Positions 25,351 to 35,603 of a stretch of DNA of 64,000 bases are shown here, in pieces (position 1 is the stretch's first letter; each line of letters opens with the position of its first letter). Location: assembly GCF_024435075.2 (NCBI RefSeq), contig NZ_JAMZEG020000002.1, positions 62,001-126,000 of the forward strand. The letters are read 5' to 3'. The DNA comes from Marinomonas maritima (GTDB lineage: Bacteria > Pseudomonadota > Gammaproteobacteria > Pseudomonadales > Marinomonadaceae). Position numbers and translations under genes: made by a program. Under the pieces are notes generated by a model that worked only from the letters and a program-made list of their open reading frames with translations, was not told the origin of the DNA and did not search any database.

Positions 25351-27546
25351 TTAAGACTCGCCTAGCCATTTTAATAAAACACCGGCCAGCGGTGGAATTT
25401 GTAGTTCTATGCTGTGCTCTCGACCGTGGCTACTAACCGCATGCGTGTTGTACTTCTGATCTTGAACATAGCCGCTGCCGGTGTATAGACTGTCATCGGT
25501 ATTTATGATGATTTGATAACATCCCGCTTTCGGCACGCCAATGCGATAATGACTGTGTGGTGTGGGCGTGAAGTTAATGACGGCGATTGAGTGTGCGTCG
25601 CTGCTTTTGGCTTTTCGGGCAAAAGCCAAAATGCTGTTCGCATTATCGTCGTAACTGATCCATTCAAAGCCTTGTTGGGAATGATCAAAGTGCAAGCTCG
25701 CTTCATTTTGATAAAGATGGTTTAGATCTTTTGATAATACTTGCTGCGCTTGGTGAAAATCAGTTTCCAACAAATGCCAGTCCAAAGAGCGTTCATGGCT
25801 CCATTCTCGGCCTTGTGCGAACTCATTACCCATGAAATTGAGTTTTTTACCGGGATGGAAGTACATATAGGCTGAAAATGCGCGTAAGTTAGCGAATTTC
25901 TGCCAAGGATCTCCTGGCATTTTAGTGATCATTGATCCTTTTCCGTGGACAACTTCATCGTGAGAAATCGGCAAAACAAACTGCTCATCAAAAGCATAAA
26001 CCATGCTAAAGCTTAATTCGCCTTGGTGATGTTGTCGGTAGATTGGGTCTTTTTTAATGTAGTCCAAAGAGTCATTCATCCAGCCCATGTTCCATTTAAA
26101 GCCAAAACCTAGCCCATTCATGTAAGTGGGTTTAGATACGCCTGGAAATGCGGTGGATTCTTCTGCCACGGTAAAGCAGCGAGGGTGGTTTAAATAGACG
26201 GTTTCATTTAGCCGGCGTAAGAAATCAATGGCTTCGTAGTTATGATTGCCACCGTCTTTGTTGGGAATCCATTCACCGTCTTCTCGTGAATAATCCAAAT
26301 ACAACATAGAGGCAACAGCATCGACACGTAAGCCGTCGATATGAAATTCTTCCAGCCAATAAACCGCGTTACTAATAAGATAATTAACAACGTGCTCTTT
26401 ACCGAAGTCATAAATCAGCGAATTCCATTCAGGGTGCCAGCCTTTTTTAGGGTCTGGATACTCGTATTGTTTTGAGCCATCAAAATTGGCCAAGCCGTGA
26501 CTGTCCGCAGGAAAGTGGGCAGGAACCCAATCCATAATGACGCCAATGTTAGCTTGATGCAGTGCATCGACCAGCATTTTAAAGTCTTCAGGTGTACCAA
26601 ATCGTGACGTTACTGCGTACAAACCAACCGGCTGATAACCCCATGAGCCATCGAATGGGTATTCGGTTATCGGCAATAGTTCGACGTGTGTGTAGCCCAT
26701 TTCTTGAATGTAGGGCACGAGCTGATCTTTGATTTCAAGGTACGTGAGTGGTTGGTTATCTTCCTTGCGACGCCATGATCCTAGGTGCAATTCGTACACA
26801 CTCATAGGCTTTTCATAGAGGTCTTCAATAGGGCGGTTGACCCAAGCATCATCTTGCCATTGATGCTTATTATCAAAGCAGGTTACGCTCGAAAAAGAAG
26901 GGTATTGTTCAATACGCTGAGCATAGGGGTCACTGCGATGTGGGAGGATTTCACCACTTTTAGAACGAATTTCAAACTTGTACCGAGCACCATGATTGAT
27001 ATCAGGAATAAATAATCGCCAAATGCCATCTCCGTTACTCGACATAGGGTGAGTTCGACCATCCCAGCTGTTGAAATCACCCACAACGGAAATAGAGCGT
27101 GCCGCAGGGGCATAAACAGCAAAGCGTGTGCCTTGAATCGTTAGTTGCTTATTTATTTCGGCACTTGCGCGGATTGCTCCTTGGCTTTTGTATAAGCTTG
27201 CCTGATGGTGGTCAGGGTCTATAAAGGTTGTGTTAGGAAATTGGTATGGGTCGACTATCGTATGAGTGCTGTTGTCTTGGTAAGTAATCTCAAGACGATA
27301 GTGAAAACGTATTTTTTCCTTTGGCCATTCAGCAAAAAATAAGCCTTTGTTATCAGCTTGGTGCATTTGAGCCAACACCGTATCTGTCTCTATTGCCAAT
27401 ACACGAATTGATGTTGCTTCCGGTTGCCAAACGATGAGCGAAAAACCTATTTTAGACGAAGATTCCTGCAGCCCTAAACAACCAAACGGGTCTGAACAAT
27501 GTGTGTTCATTACATCGTTAATTAAGGCATTTTTTATTAAATCCAT
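25351..27546 (-). CDS. glgB: 1,4-alpha-glucan branching enzyme GlgB
   Basis: 731 residues, the usual length. Two N-terminal beta domains (the second, CBM48, at about 120-220: RFAVYAPAARSISVVGDFN), then the GH13 barrel. Catalytic Asp in DGLRVDAVASMLYLDYSR, Glu in VAEESTAFPGV, and Asp in PISHDEVVHGKGSM; the all-beta C-terminal domain ends the protein. It makes alpha-1,6 branches in glycogen. Located 28 bases after the upstream gene and 89 bases before the likely glgX start, same strand. Confidence 0.95.
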   Translation of the reverse strand: MDLIKNALINDVMNTHCSDPFGCLGLQESSSKIGFSLIVWQPEATSIRVLAIETDTVLAQMHQADNKGLFFAEWPKEKIRFHYRLEITYQDNSTHTIVDPYQFPNTTFIDPDHHQASLYKSQGAIRASAEINKQLTIQGTRFAVYAPAARSISVVGDFNSWDGRTHPMSSNGDGIWRLFIPDINHGARYKFEIRSKSGEILPHRSDPYAQRIEQYPSFSSVTCFDNKHQWQDDAWVNRPIEDLYEKPMSVYELHLGSWRRKEDNQPLTYLEIKDQLVPYIQEMGYTHVELLPITEYPFDGSWGYQPVGLYAVTSRFGTPEDFKMLVDALHQANIGVIMDWVPAHFPADSHGLANFDGSKQYEYPDPKKGWHPEWNSLIYDFGKEHVVNYLISNAVYWLEEFHIDGLRVDAVASMLYLDYSREDGEWIPNKDGGNHNYEAIDFLRRLNETVYLNHPRCFTVAEESTAFPGVSKPTYMNGLGFGFKWNMGWMNDSLDYIKKDPIYRQHHQGELSFSMVYAFDEQFVLPISHDEVVHGKGSMITKMPGDPWQKFANLRAFSAYMYFHPGKKLNFMGNEFAQGREWSHERSLDWHLLETDFHQAQQVLSKDLNHLYQNEASLHFDHSQQGFEWISYDDNANSILAFARKAKSSDAHSIAVINFTPTPHSHYRIGVPKAGCYQIIINTDDSLYTGSGYVQDQKYNTHAVSSHGREHSIELQIPPLAGVLLKWLGES

Positions 27547-27573
27547 TCACTTCTCCAGCATAGAGTGAGCGTG

Positions 27574-30500
27574 TTAACTCGATGAGTGTTGGTGCTGGCG
27601 ACTGTGGAGTTTACTCACCGCCCAACGCAAATATTGGTTGACTTTATTTGGTGTTATTTGTGCAAATTCGTCTAGTGCAGCCTCAGCTCTGCTGTCTTCT
27701 GGGTGTTCTACTTGGCTCTGCTTAGCGTGATCTAACGCGGCCTGAGAAACTAAGACCGGCAAATTGATTTCTTGATCAAATTTGCAAGTTTTATGTTGTT
27801 GGCAAAACTGAATAAAGGCGTACAAGCCTTCGAAAATAAGGCTTTTATACCAGCTAGGGTGAATGTCTGACGTTAATAGCTCGATTAAGAGCGCAAAAGT
27901 GTCTTCACCAGGCGTCATTGAACTGAGTGCGCGTTTACAATCGAGTGCGGTGTTACTTTGTACATCACCGAACACGATGGTATTTGCATGACTTAAACTT
28001 TCCCAGAGCTGCAATAACATGGACTCAGGCAGTTTTGTTATCATGCCTTGCTCGGCACGCCAATCAAACCAGTCTACATCTTTCATTTTGCTTTGAGCAT
28101 CCGTGCTGTGGTGATAGCGCATATTATTTGCCACGTGAGCAAATTCATCGTGCTTTTGTTGTAACACTTGTTTGAGTGCTTCGTAAAGCTCGCTTGGTGA
28201 TACTTTGGATAATGTGTCAAATACGGGGGCGTTTTCATCAGGATTAAATTGTCGAGCGCAGAGTAAAGCAAGGTTATGAATTCTAATCGTACGCACCCCT
28301 GAGAAAAACTCTGGGTGAACTTTTATGAATGTGCCGACAATGGCAATGAGCTCATGACAAATCACCAGCCCAATAGGTGATGAAGACACGCTCCTTAGCA
28401 TTTCTAAGATGACGTCTTGATCTAATGGCGTGCTTATATCGACTTCTGTCTCTGGCGTTTCGCCAATGACGAGCAAGCGTTGGCGAACTGTTATGTCGGC
28501 AATGTAGGTCGCAAGATCAGTCGAGGGCTTCAATATCAAAGAGTACAGCTGTCTTGCACAATGCCAATTTTCCAACAATAGCGCTTGATAATAGACGCTG
28601 TTTAACACTTTGTAAGCGGTAATCGCCGGCATAGAGTTTGGAATTGTGTTCATGAGTGCTCGACGTGTCCCCAGCTCCATTAAACAATCAATCGCTTCAT
28701 TTAGGTCTGGCTGCTCGTTGAGTCGAGCCAGTAAATTATCAGTATCGAGACTTTTTATGGCGGTAGCGTCGTAAGCTTTTGGTTCTGCAGATAAAGGCCA
28801 AGGAGCATCATGAACCGGAAGGGTGACTTCGAGCTGATTATGGTCGAGCGTATTGATAATAATGGCGCGACGATTACCTGACTTGAAGGCATTTTTTGCA
28901 GACTGAGGAATAACGAGAAACTCTTCATGCTCACGCTTTTGTAATAATCGAATAAATTCAAATAATTCATCGCTGCCTTTCATGTCACTCATGGCTTCAT
29001 CGATGAGTATGCTGAAAACCGCATTGGCCTGATAATACCAATGATCGGCGATGGTTTTTAATTCATTACGTATGTGGGCTTGAAAGAGTGCTGGGTCAAT
29101 TTTTCGGTAATCTTTGTCCTCGTTCTGAATCCAAGACAAACACAAAAAACTTTCCTCATTGATACTGAATGCCTGAGACGTCGCCAAGCTGTTTAATGCG
29201 CGATTAGGGCGACCTGTTAGACCTAATGTTTCAGAGGCACCAAGGTGGCGGTAAGTCTCCACCAGTTGACCCGCACTAATGGCTTTTAGCGGCGCGATGT
29301 CTTCAAGGGTTTGGCATAAACAACCCGCGTCCAGTAACTTTTGTTTTACCTTATCGCTTTGCGCCAAAATAACCATGGACGTGGTGACTTTGTTTGGTCT
29401 GTGTTGAATGCGATGCAAACCGAGGGGGTCAAGGTCGTCGGTTTTTATGAGTTCTTCATCGAGCATCTTGCCAACCAAGTACAGGCTTTGCGCCCAGACC
29501 AATGGCAGATTGTCATTGGGCACACGCTTCTGTGATCCTGGGTTTTCTTTCTCGGCTAAAATATTTTCTTGTGGCACATAATATAATTCCGGCAAGAGCA
29601 TCTGACCGTCTTTCTCAACCATTAACGATTCTAATTTATGGCGATAGTAGTTGGCACTTTCCCAGTCTCTGGCAAACAAACGATCAATATAAAGGTAGGT
29701 GAAGAAAAGTGGCCATTCGGACTCGATGTGCTCGAAGTTAATGAGCTCATCGTATTCATAATAAATTCGGCTTTGGTCTTCAAGCTCAGATTGGTGACCG
29801 TCCAATAAAAAGCGCTTACAACCATATTCACCACCTAACTTACTGATGATTTCTTTGCGTGTGCGGCGAGTTAACTTTTCATCATTTACGGCAAACGCCG
29901 GAAAGCCAATGATACTCAGAACAGCACTGTCGACTTCTTTAGAACGAGACTCTTTGGGTAACAAGGATTGTAGTACCGAGCCTGCGCGGGCAACAGCATC
30001 AGCAAAGGAGTGAACGACAGCCCATTCTGGACCATCTTCGCCAAATAGGTTTAAGCCGTCCATGCCTTCCATCGCGGCTTTTGCCATGCCAACGGAACTG
30101 GCGTTTATTTCGGCTTTACCATTGTTAACTTTATTGCCTCGCTCCCAAATACCGTAATCTGGTGTGCGATAAGTACGAGAAATGTAATAAATCAGGTTTT
30201 GGATAAAATTGAATTCATCACGAGAAAATATGAGTTTGCTGCCTGCTTTGGTCATTTGCGCCAGCATCAACAGATAAAAGCTGGTGGCATCGATTTGCAA
30301 ATGTCCCCATGCGTCATCCGCGACGGCTTCTAAGCCTGTTTTAGTATCGTATTTTGCATGCAGCGCGTCTTTTGGGTCCAAGCTGTGTTTGAAGGATTCG
30401 ACTTTGTGGGATTGTCGCATCATGGCAAATAGTAGCCCACGCATCATTTTGATACAGGTAAACTCAAGTTCATTAGCGCGCTTTTGAGGATTTGAGGCAC

Positions 30501-30699
30501 GTTTATAGGCCAAATGTAATGCCCATACGGCTTGGATACTGTAGACATTGTCTCGAACCCAAGCATCGGTGTAATTACCATGATTATTGATGCTGGTGCT
30601 GGCAGGGAAAAGCCCTGTCACTGGGTGCTGGCGGGATAAAATAACCGCTTGGATATGTTGATAAAGAGAATCTAGCTTATCTTGTGTATCAGATGCCAT
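27574..30699 (-). CDS. Phosphorylase-kinase regulatory subunit/GH15-like protein
   Basis: 1041 residues. The first roughly 550 residues form an (alpha/alpha)6 region like glucoamylase GH15 and the phosphorylase b kinase alpha/beta subunits: HPVTGLFPASTSINNHGNYTDAWVRDNVYS (quoted in part), DAWGHLQIDATSFYLLML, and YIDRLFARDWESANYY. The C-terminal half is helical, of unclear function, with no kinase domain. Such proteins appear in many marine gammaproteobacteria beside glycogen genes. Whether it hydrolyses glucan or is a regulator is not known; a GH15-type acid/base Glu pair is not obvious to me. First gene of the operon with glgB and glgX. Confidence 0.75.
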   Translation of the reverse strand: MASDTQDKLDSLYQHIQAVILSRQHPVTGLFPASTSINNHGNYTDAWVRDNVYSIQAVWALHLAYKRASNPQKRANELEFTCIKMMRGLLFAMMRQSHKVESFKHSLDPKDALHAKYDTKTGLEAVADDAWGHLQIDATSFYLLMLAQMTKAGSKLIFSRDEFNFIQNLIYYISRTYRTPDYGIWERGNKVNNGKAEINASSVGMAKAAMEGMDGLNLFGEDGPEWAVVHSFADAVARAGSVLQSLLPKESRSKEVDSAVLSIIGFPAFAVNDEKLTRRTRKEIISKLGGEYGCKRFLLDGHQSELEDQSRIYYEYDELINFEHIESEWPLFFTYLYIDRLFARDWESANYYRHKLESLMVEKDGQMLLPELYYVPQENILAEKENPGSQKRVPNDNLPLVWAQSLYLVGKMLDEELIKTDDLDPLGLHRIQHRPNKVTTSMVILAQSDKVKQKLLDAGCLCQTLEDIAPLKAISAGQLVETYRHLGASETLGLTGRPNRALNSLATSQAFSINEESFLCLSWIQNEDKDYRKIDPALFQAHIRNELKTIADHWYYQANAVFSILIDEAMSDMKGSDELFEFIRLLQKREHEEFLVIPQSAKNAFKSGNRRAIIINTLDHNQLEVTLPVHDAPWPLSAEPKAYDATAIKSLDTDNLLARLNEQPDLNEAIDCLMELGTRRALMNTIPNSMPAITAYKVLNSVYYQALLLENWHCARQLYSLILKPSTDLATYIADITVRQRLLVIGETPETEVDISTPLDQDVILEMLRSVSSSPIGLVICHELIAIVGTFIKVHPEFFSGVRTIRIHNLALLCARQFNPDENAPVFDTLSKVSPSELYEALKQVLQQKHDEFAHVANNMRYHHSTDAQSKMKDVDWFDWRAEQGMITKLPESMLLQLWESLSHANTIVFGDVQSNTALDCKRALSSMTPGEDTFALLIELLTSDIHPSWYKSLIFEGLYAFIQFCQQHKTCKFDQEINLPVLVSQAALDHAKQSQVEHPEDSRAEAALDEFAQITPNKVNQYLRWAVSKLHSRQHQHSSS

Positions 30700-31026
30700 G
30701 TTTGATCCTTTAGAAAACGTAACGGCTTGTAGGACCGAGTTGTCGGTCTTAGACCAAATTTAGTCGATAGAGGTGAATTGAACTTAAAACTACTATACCC
30801 AAACTTTATGGCACTCACCAAGAAGTTAAAGTAGTAAAATTGTTTCTTTTTCACTTAATTTTTGGAAAGGACGTTATTTTCTAAAAAATGCCCTTTTATG
30901 CACAGGATAAGAGCATAAGTAGACGATTAAGGTGCACTTAATATGAATTTTGTAGATTTAATGAAAGTAGCATAAGTAGAAATACGGTAAGAGGTTGTGT
31001 TTTTCGAGAGCGCTATCCCTTTTTGA
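30700..31026. other. Promoter region of the glycogen operon
   Basis: 327 bases between the start of the phosphorylase-kinase-like gene and the stop of a chemotaxis receptor gene. AT-rich. I see no RNA gene, repeat or clear operator. Confidence 0.3.
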
Positions 31027-32643
31027 TTAGGTACTAAACTGATGCACCAATTGGCGTAATTGACTGGCGCATTTTTGTAAATTGTTCACGGACGTTTGAA
31101 TATCAGTAGAATTATGGTTGGTATCTTCACAAACACTGGCAATGCTTTCCAATGTTTGGTGAACCGTTTTTGAAGACTCATATTGACGCTCAGCCGCTTG
31201 GCTAATATTGCTGTTTAGTTTAGAAATGGACAGCACGCCATTGGCAATCTCAGTAAATGCCTGACCCGCTTGAGAAGTCTGCTCCGCACCTTGATTGGCT
31301 GTGTTCCGTGCCGACTCCATGACGTTTACTGTGGTCAGTGTTTGTTGTGTTAATTGATCGATTAATCCGCCAATTTCAGTTGCCGCCAATTGCGAACGTT
31401 GGGCAAGATGACGAACTTCGTCCGCCACAACGGCGAATCCTCTGCCTTGTTCACCCGCTCGAGCGGCTTCAATGGCGGCATTGAGCGCGAGTAAGTTGGT
31501 CTGATCTGCCACTTCCGCAATGATGCCTAGTCGCTCGTTAATGTGTGTGACCGCTTCGCGTAATTTTTGAATTTGTACTGCCGCGTCCCCAACTTCAATA
31601 GACAGTTGTTGTATGTCTTGGTTGGCTTTGTTCATTACACCAAGACCCTGTTTGGAATGTTGGTCAAGTTCTTGTGTCGTATGGTTTGCTTGCTCGGCAA
31701 TGGCGAGCGTGTCTTCAACGGAGGTCATCACACTTTGCATCAGATCAGTGGCTTTTCCCGTATTGGATAATTGTTTACTCACACCTTGTGCTGTTTTTTG
31801 GGTCGATTTATTGGTCTGACCGACTATATTATCTAAAGTCTCACTGGAGTGGCCGACATTACGCACGATGGATTGAAAGTCGTTCATCATGCTATTAAAG
31901 GCGCGCGACATTTCGCCCATTTCATCTTGGCCAGTAAACTCGACGCGTTGTGTGAGGTCACCGGAGTGTTGCACCGATGTCATCGTTTTGCACAGTGACG
32001 TCACGCGGCTGGTGACCAAATGAATAATATAGAGTGCCGTTCCTCCCACTAAGAGGGTTAATACGCTTACTAAAATAGCGTAATCGATTAGTGCGTTTAA
32101 GAAAAAGCTCATGACCGCGTCCATGGATGCGGTGGCAATGATGGTTATATTCCAAGGCGTAAAGCTATATGCGCTGGCGAGCATCCGGTGTGCTGTGCCA
32201 TCGTTACCCTGATACTCAAATGTTATTGCCTGATAATTCTTTTCTGCTGATGATGTTTGTGGTGTTTTGAGTGCCTCAGTAAGAGAAGCGGGAGTGTTGC
32301 TGCTTTTATAGGTTATTGGGGCATTGATTAAAGTAAGATTGTTTTTATTGATGATCCAAAGGCTTTGTTGATTGCCATACTTGAATGCAGATAAAAGCGT
32401 AATGGCCTGATTTTTTGCCTGATCGGCGGTCAACTCACCTGATTGCTGTTTTTTATAAATGGGGGATAGCGTGGAGTTTACGATGTCTAAAATATCTTGT
32501 GTTCGGTCATTTCGAGCATCAACATGACTATTAAATAAGGACGTAAGGGAGACTAAAATTAGAGCGGTTGTTCCCATGGACATAAGCCCAATAATGGCCC
32601 ATAACTTGTAACGAATTTTAATATCGTTGATGCGATCCAGCAT
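31027..32643 (-). CDS. Methyl-accepting chemotaxis protein with periplasmic single Cache domain
   Basis: 538 residues in the canonical order: helix 1 (about 14-34), periplasmic sCache_2-type domain (SGELTADQAKNQAITLLSAF, LWIINKNNLTLINAP) to about residue 175, helix 2 (about 182-207), HAMP, then the signalling coiled coil with EVADQTNLLALNAAIEAARAG (quoted in part) at the tip. sCache_2 receptors generally bind small organic acids. There is no C-terminal pentapeptide for CheR tethering. Confidence 0.92.
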   Translation of the reverse strand: MLDRINDIKIRYKLWAIIGLMSMGTTALILVSLTSLFNSHVDARNDRTQDILDIVNSTLSPIYKKQQSGELTADQAKNQAITLLSAFKYGNQQSLWIINKNNLTLINAPITYKSSNTPASLTEALKTPQTSSAEKNYQAITFEYQGNDGTAHRMLASAYSFTPWNITIIATASMDAVMSFFLNALIDYAILVSVLTLLVGGTALYIIHLVTSRVTSLCKTMTSVQHSGDLTQRVEFTGQDEMGEMSRAFNSMMNDFQSIVRNVGHSSETLDNIVGQTNKSTQKTAQGVSKQLSNTGKATDLMQSVMTSVEDTLAIAEQANHTTQELDQHSKQGLGVMNKANQDIQQLSIEVGDAAVQIQKLREAVTHINERLGIIAEVADQTNLLALNAAIEAARAGEQGRGFAVVADEVRHLAQRSQLAATEIGGLIDQLTQQTLTTVNVMESARNTANQGAEQTSQAGQAFTEIANGVLSISKLNSNISQAAERQYESSKTVHQTLESIASVCEDTNHNSTDIQTSVNNLQKCASQLRQLVHQFST

Positions 32644-32904
32644 GTCGTCTCCGTTTTGTTTAGATCTGTTTATGTTGGCACTAGTAAATAAAACTTGAGC
32701 TCACTATATTATTCAACTAAGTGTTTTAATAATTTACTGAATTGAAGGAAATATCATATTGACGACTTAATTATTTTTACACTTGGTCATTTTTCTAGAT
32801 TAAGTGTTTTTATACATATTGCCTAGTAGTGGGGTATTGAGCTAGATCATTGTTTTTGCACTTAAGTGCTTTATCGCTTCCATAAAAGTAGATGTAGAGA
32901 CGTC
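32644..32904. repeat. Promoter gap with three TAAGTG-TTT elements and a palindrome
   Basis: A degenerate element YTAAGTGYTTTWAT (W/Y loose) occurs at 32717-32730, 32800-32813 and 32861-32874. The last copy overlaps the perfect palindrome GCACTTAAGTGC (32858-32869). All lie in the divergent gap between a chemotaxis receptor and the yqaA-like gene. They may be operator sites; the regulator is unknown. Confidence 0.35.
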
Positions 32905-33339
32905 GTGTTGGATTATTTATTCATTTTTTTTGTTTCATTTTTGTCGGCAACTATTTTGCCTTTTGGGTCAGAGGCGATATTACTTTATTATGCCAATGAC
33001 GCGACGCTGGCAGTGATTTTTTTATGGTTTTGGGCCAGTGTAGGGAATACATTAGGTGGCTTAACCAACTGGTTACTGGGATTGTATTTGGTTCGATATG
33101 AACACAAAAAATGGTTTCCCATCAACGCTGAGACTCGACAAAAAGCCGAACGCTTGTTTAACCGTTACGGCATCTGGAGTTTATTATTTACTTGGCTTCC
33201 TGTTGTTGGTGATGGGATTGCTTTAGTATCGGGTGTGTTTCGTACGCCTATTTGGTATTTTGTACCGTTAGTTTTGATTGGCAAAGCGGCTCGTTATGCC
33301 TTAATTTTGTGGGGGCAACACTTACTATCGACTTCTTAA
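32905..33339 (+). CDS. YqaA family (SNARE-associated/DedA-like) inner-membrane protein
   Basis: About 145 residues, four hydrophobic segments. Family marks: FVSFLSATILPFGSEAILL at the start, GNTLGGLTNWLLG, and FTWLPVVGDGIALVSGVFR. YqaA proteins are short DedA relatives; DedA proteins flip lipids or support envelope homeostasis, but YqaA's own role is not established. I place the start at GTG 32905 (or TTG 32908), where the family N-terminus begins; the frame is open upstream to GTG 32866 but those residues do not look like the family. Confidence 0.8.
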   Translation: MLDYLFIFFVSFLSATILPFGSEAILLYYANDATLAVIFLWFWASVGNTLGGLTNWLLGLYLVRYEHKKWFPINAETRQKAERLFNRYGIWSLLFTWLPVVGDGIALVSGVFRTPIWYFVPLVLIGKAARYALILWGQHLLSTS

Positions 33340-33408
33340 AGAGTACTTAGTAAAAAAGTATTAGATAGTAAGGTGACTGTCTTAATCATGTACATGGAGA
33401 ATAGAGTA

Positions 33409-34092
33409 ATGGGAATGTCCAAAAAACTGATTGTTGTTATAGCGGGATTATCATTAGGTGCTTGTTCCTCTACGGGCGATAAAAATACCTTTATGGCCTA
33501 TGGTGATTTACAAGATAAAGTTCGCGCTCATGATGAGCAATGGCAGTCCATACAGCCGAAGCTGGATAGGATTGATGCTCTGGAAGCAGAACTTGCAGCG
33601 TTAAAGCAAGGCGATAATCCTGCAATGCCAGCGGATTCCATGTCCAGTAATGACAACATAATGGCAGACGAAAGTATGGCTGCGATGAACGTGGCACCTG
33701 CGGTGACGGCAGCGCCGTTAGACGATCCAGGTAAGACGATGGCAATGGCAGAAACACCCAAAAAACAGGCTAAGATGATGAATGCCGCGCCTGTTGTGGC
33801 AGCGCCATTGGTCAATCAAGAGCAAGAGTATGGCGTTCAAGTTGCGTCCTATGGAAACCGTGATGAAGCCGTTCGTGGCTGGAAAGTATTATTAAAAGAT
33901 TATCCAACGTCTTTTGATGGTCTCATTCCGTTGGTCAATGAAAAAGAAGTCAAAGGCCGCACTATGTATCAATTAAAAGTCGGTCCATTTGTGGAAAAAT
34001 CGTTTAGTGCTCATTTCTGCAAAATGCTGAAAGAAAAGGGCAAGGATTGTTTAGTGACTCAATATAATGGTGAAACGTTCGCCGCTTACTAG
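33409..34092 (+). CDS. Lipoprotein with SPOR domain
   Basis: About 227 residues. Lipoprotein signal with lipobox LGAC (Cys about residue 19), a short coiled segment (LDRIDALEAELAALKQ), a Met/Ala/Pro-rich linker, and a C-terminal SPOR domain from YGVQVASYGNRDEAVRGW to the end. SPOR domains bind denuded septal peptidoglycan, so a role at division sites or in envelope remodelling is plausible. The ATG at 33409 has GGAGA upstream; ATG 33415 is an alternative. Followed by a strong terminator. Confidence 0.82.
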   Translation: MGMSKKLIVVIAGLSLGACSSTGDKNTFMAYGDLQDKVRAHDEQWQSIQPKLDRIDALEAELAALKQGDNPAMPADSMSSNDNIMADESMAAMNVAPAVTAAPLDDPGKTMAMAETPKKQAKMMNAAPVVAAPLVNQEQEYGVQVASYGNRDEAVRGWKVLLKDYPTSFDGLIPLVNEKEVKGRTMYQLKVGPFVEKSFSAHFCKMLKEKGKDCLVTQYNGETFAAY

Positions 34093-34110
34093 ATTGTTTT
34101 ATTGATAATA

Positions 34111-34151
34111 AAAAGGCGTGCCCTGTATCAAATACAGAGCACGCCTTTTTT
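34111..34151. terminator. Bidirectional rho-independent terminator
   Basis: Stem AAAAGGCGTGCCCTGTAT with its near-complement (one mismatch) and a 2-3 base loop, ending in a T-run; A-rich on the other side. Separates the SPOR lipoprotein gene and the convergent DUF945 gene. Confidence 0.85.
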
Positions 34152-34178
34152 AGATCTAATATACGTTGTCGCGATATT

Positions 34179-35531
34179 TTACATTAAAGGAAAGGTCATT
34201 CCGTAGATTTCTCCCTGACCTTCTTCGATGGTAATTTCACTTAGATACTTGTCGTTTTCCAACTTCATCAAACCTTGTTGTATTAAACCGGCGATGATTA
34301 TTTGAGCTTGTTGTTTCACTTCTGGCGCGGTAACAGGCGCCCGCATTTTATCCGCAATGAATCGTTCAGCCAGACTTCTCACTAAGGCTTCATCGGCTTC
34401 AATATTTGCTGCTACTATGGCGTTGTATAGCCAAAACTCTGGAATGGTTAACTCATCAATAGTCGGCGTACTTATGTCGGCAAGCTTGCTAGTGAGGCTT
34501 GCACTGAAGCTGCCTTCAGGAAACGTACCGCTAAAATCAGTAATGTTGAACTCTGGTTTTGCTGTCAGTAATTCATCAATGTTGTCCTGCATGAAGACAA
34601 ATAAGGCACCGTAGATGGAATCAGGTGAGTTGGTCTCAGCTAATAAGCTATCAGAGAAGCTTTTGTAATCAAGGAAGAACTTATTGCTTAGATTGTCGAG
34701 TTCCGTAACCAAAGCGAGGTCACTGGCGGTGAACCCTTCATATACAACTTCTTTAATGAAGTAACCAATTTCAAGACTGCCAAGCTGAGTGTCACGGTCT
34801 AAAGTGGAACTCAATCCTATTGTGATACCAGACAGTTCTGTGTCCATTCCTAACGTAAGCTTATCTAAGCTAAGGTCCATCATGCTGTCGTAAAAACCAC
34901 CTTTCATAATGGTTTCTAAATCTGCATTTAATTCAACGGATACGGTAAGTCCTTCTGCTTTAGTTGGGTTATAGACATCGTCTACATCGATTTGATCCAG
35001 TACCCCTTCGTAAATGAATTCTTTGTCACTCATTTCGCCTTTGCCAGCGTAACCGCTGAATGTGAAGGTGTTTGTAGGATTGCTAAAAGCGGGAATGGTG
35101 TCTGCCAGCTTGAAGTTACCAGTGAAGCCGCCAAGCACTGAAAGCTGGTACAAAGGCAGGCTTTCATCCCAGCTAAGTTCATTTCGTAGTGTCTCGCCGA
35201 CAAACCGAATGTCTGTTTCATACAGGCCAAAAATACCGTTGCGAGAAAATAAAAGTGGACCGTAATGCGTTTCAATAACCAACTCAGCTTCAAGCTTTTC
35301 ACCTTGAAGTGCAGGGTCAATCTGAGCGGTATCAAAGCTCACTAAAACCTTATTTTCAGCGCCGAACCATGCTGCGTTTGTTGAGACTATTTTAGCGGTA
35401 TAACCTGGAGCATTGTTGATATTTGAGACAATATCAGCCATTTTTTCTTGGTAAGTCGGTGCAATGGTTTTAGGCGTGACGATGCAAGCAGCGACAAGCG
35501 TGAAAACGAGCACAGCAAGTGTTTTTTTCAC
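34179..35531 (-). CDS. DUF945 (YdgA-like) envelope protein
   Basis: 450 residues. The N-terminus has a short signal ending in LVAAC, suggesting a lipoprotein (or a plain signal peptide). The body follows the YdgA/DUF945 pattern: YQEKMADIVSNINN, then an ETHYGPLLFSRNG segment near residue 90 and a late ARxFxxDK-like stretch (LAERFIADKMRAP). Function unknown; family members are periplasm-facing and related in style to AsmA-like proteins. It stands alone between two transcription units. Confidence 0.7.
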   Translation of the reverse strand: MKKTLAVLVFTLVAACIVTPKTIAPTYQEKMADIVSNINNAPGYTAKIVSTNAAWFGAENKVLVSFDTAQIDPALQGEKLEAELVIETHYGPLLFSRNGIFGLYETDIRFVGETLRNELSWDESLPLYQLSVLGGFTGNFKLADTIPAFSNPTNTFTFSGYAGKGEMSDKEFIYEGVLDQIDVDDVYNPTKAEGLTVSVELNADLETIMKGGFYDSMMDLSLDKLTLGMDTELSGITIGLSSTLDRDTQLGSLEIGYFIKEVVYEGFTASDLALVTELDNLSNKFFLDYKSFSDSLLAETNSPDSIYGALFVFMQDNIDELLTAKPEFNITDFSGTFPEGSFSASLTSKLADISTPTIDELTIPEFWLYNAIVAANIEADEALVRSLAERFIADKMRAPVTAPEVKQQAQIIIAGLIQQGLMKLENDKYLSEITIEEGQGEIYGMTFPLM

Positions 35532-35603
35532 TGGAAGTTCCTTTTCATAGGTTAGGTTAAGGTGGGGGATAATACAGATTAATCATGATGAAGATAAGAG
35601 GGG

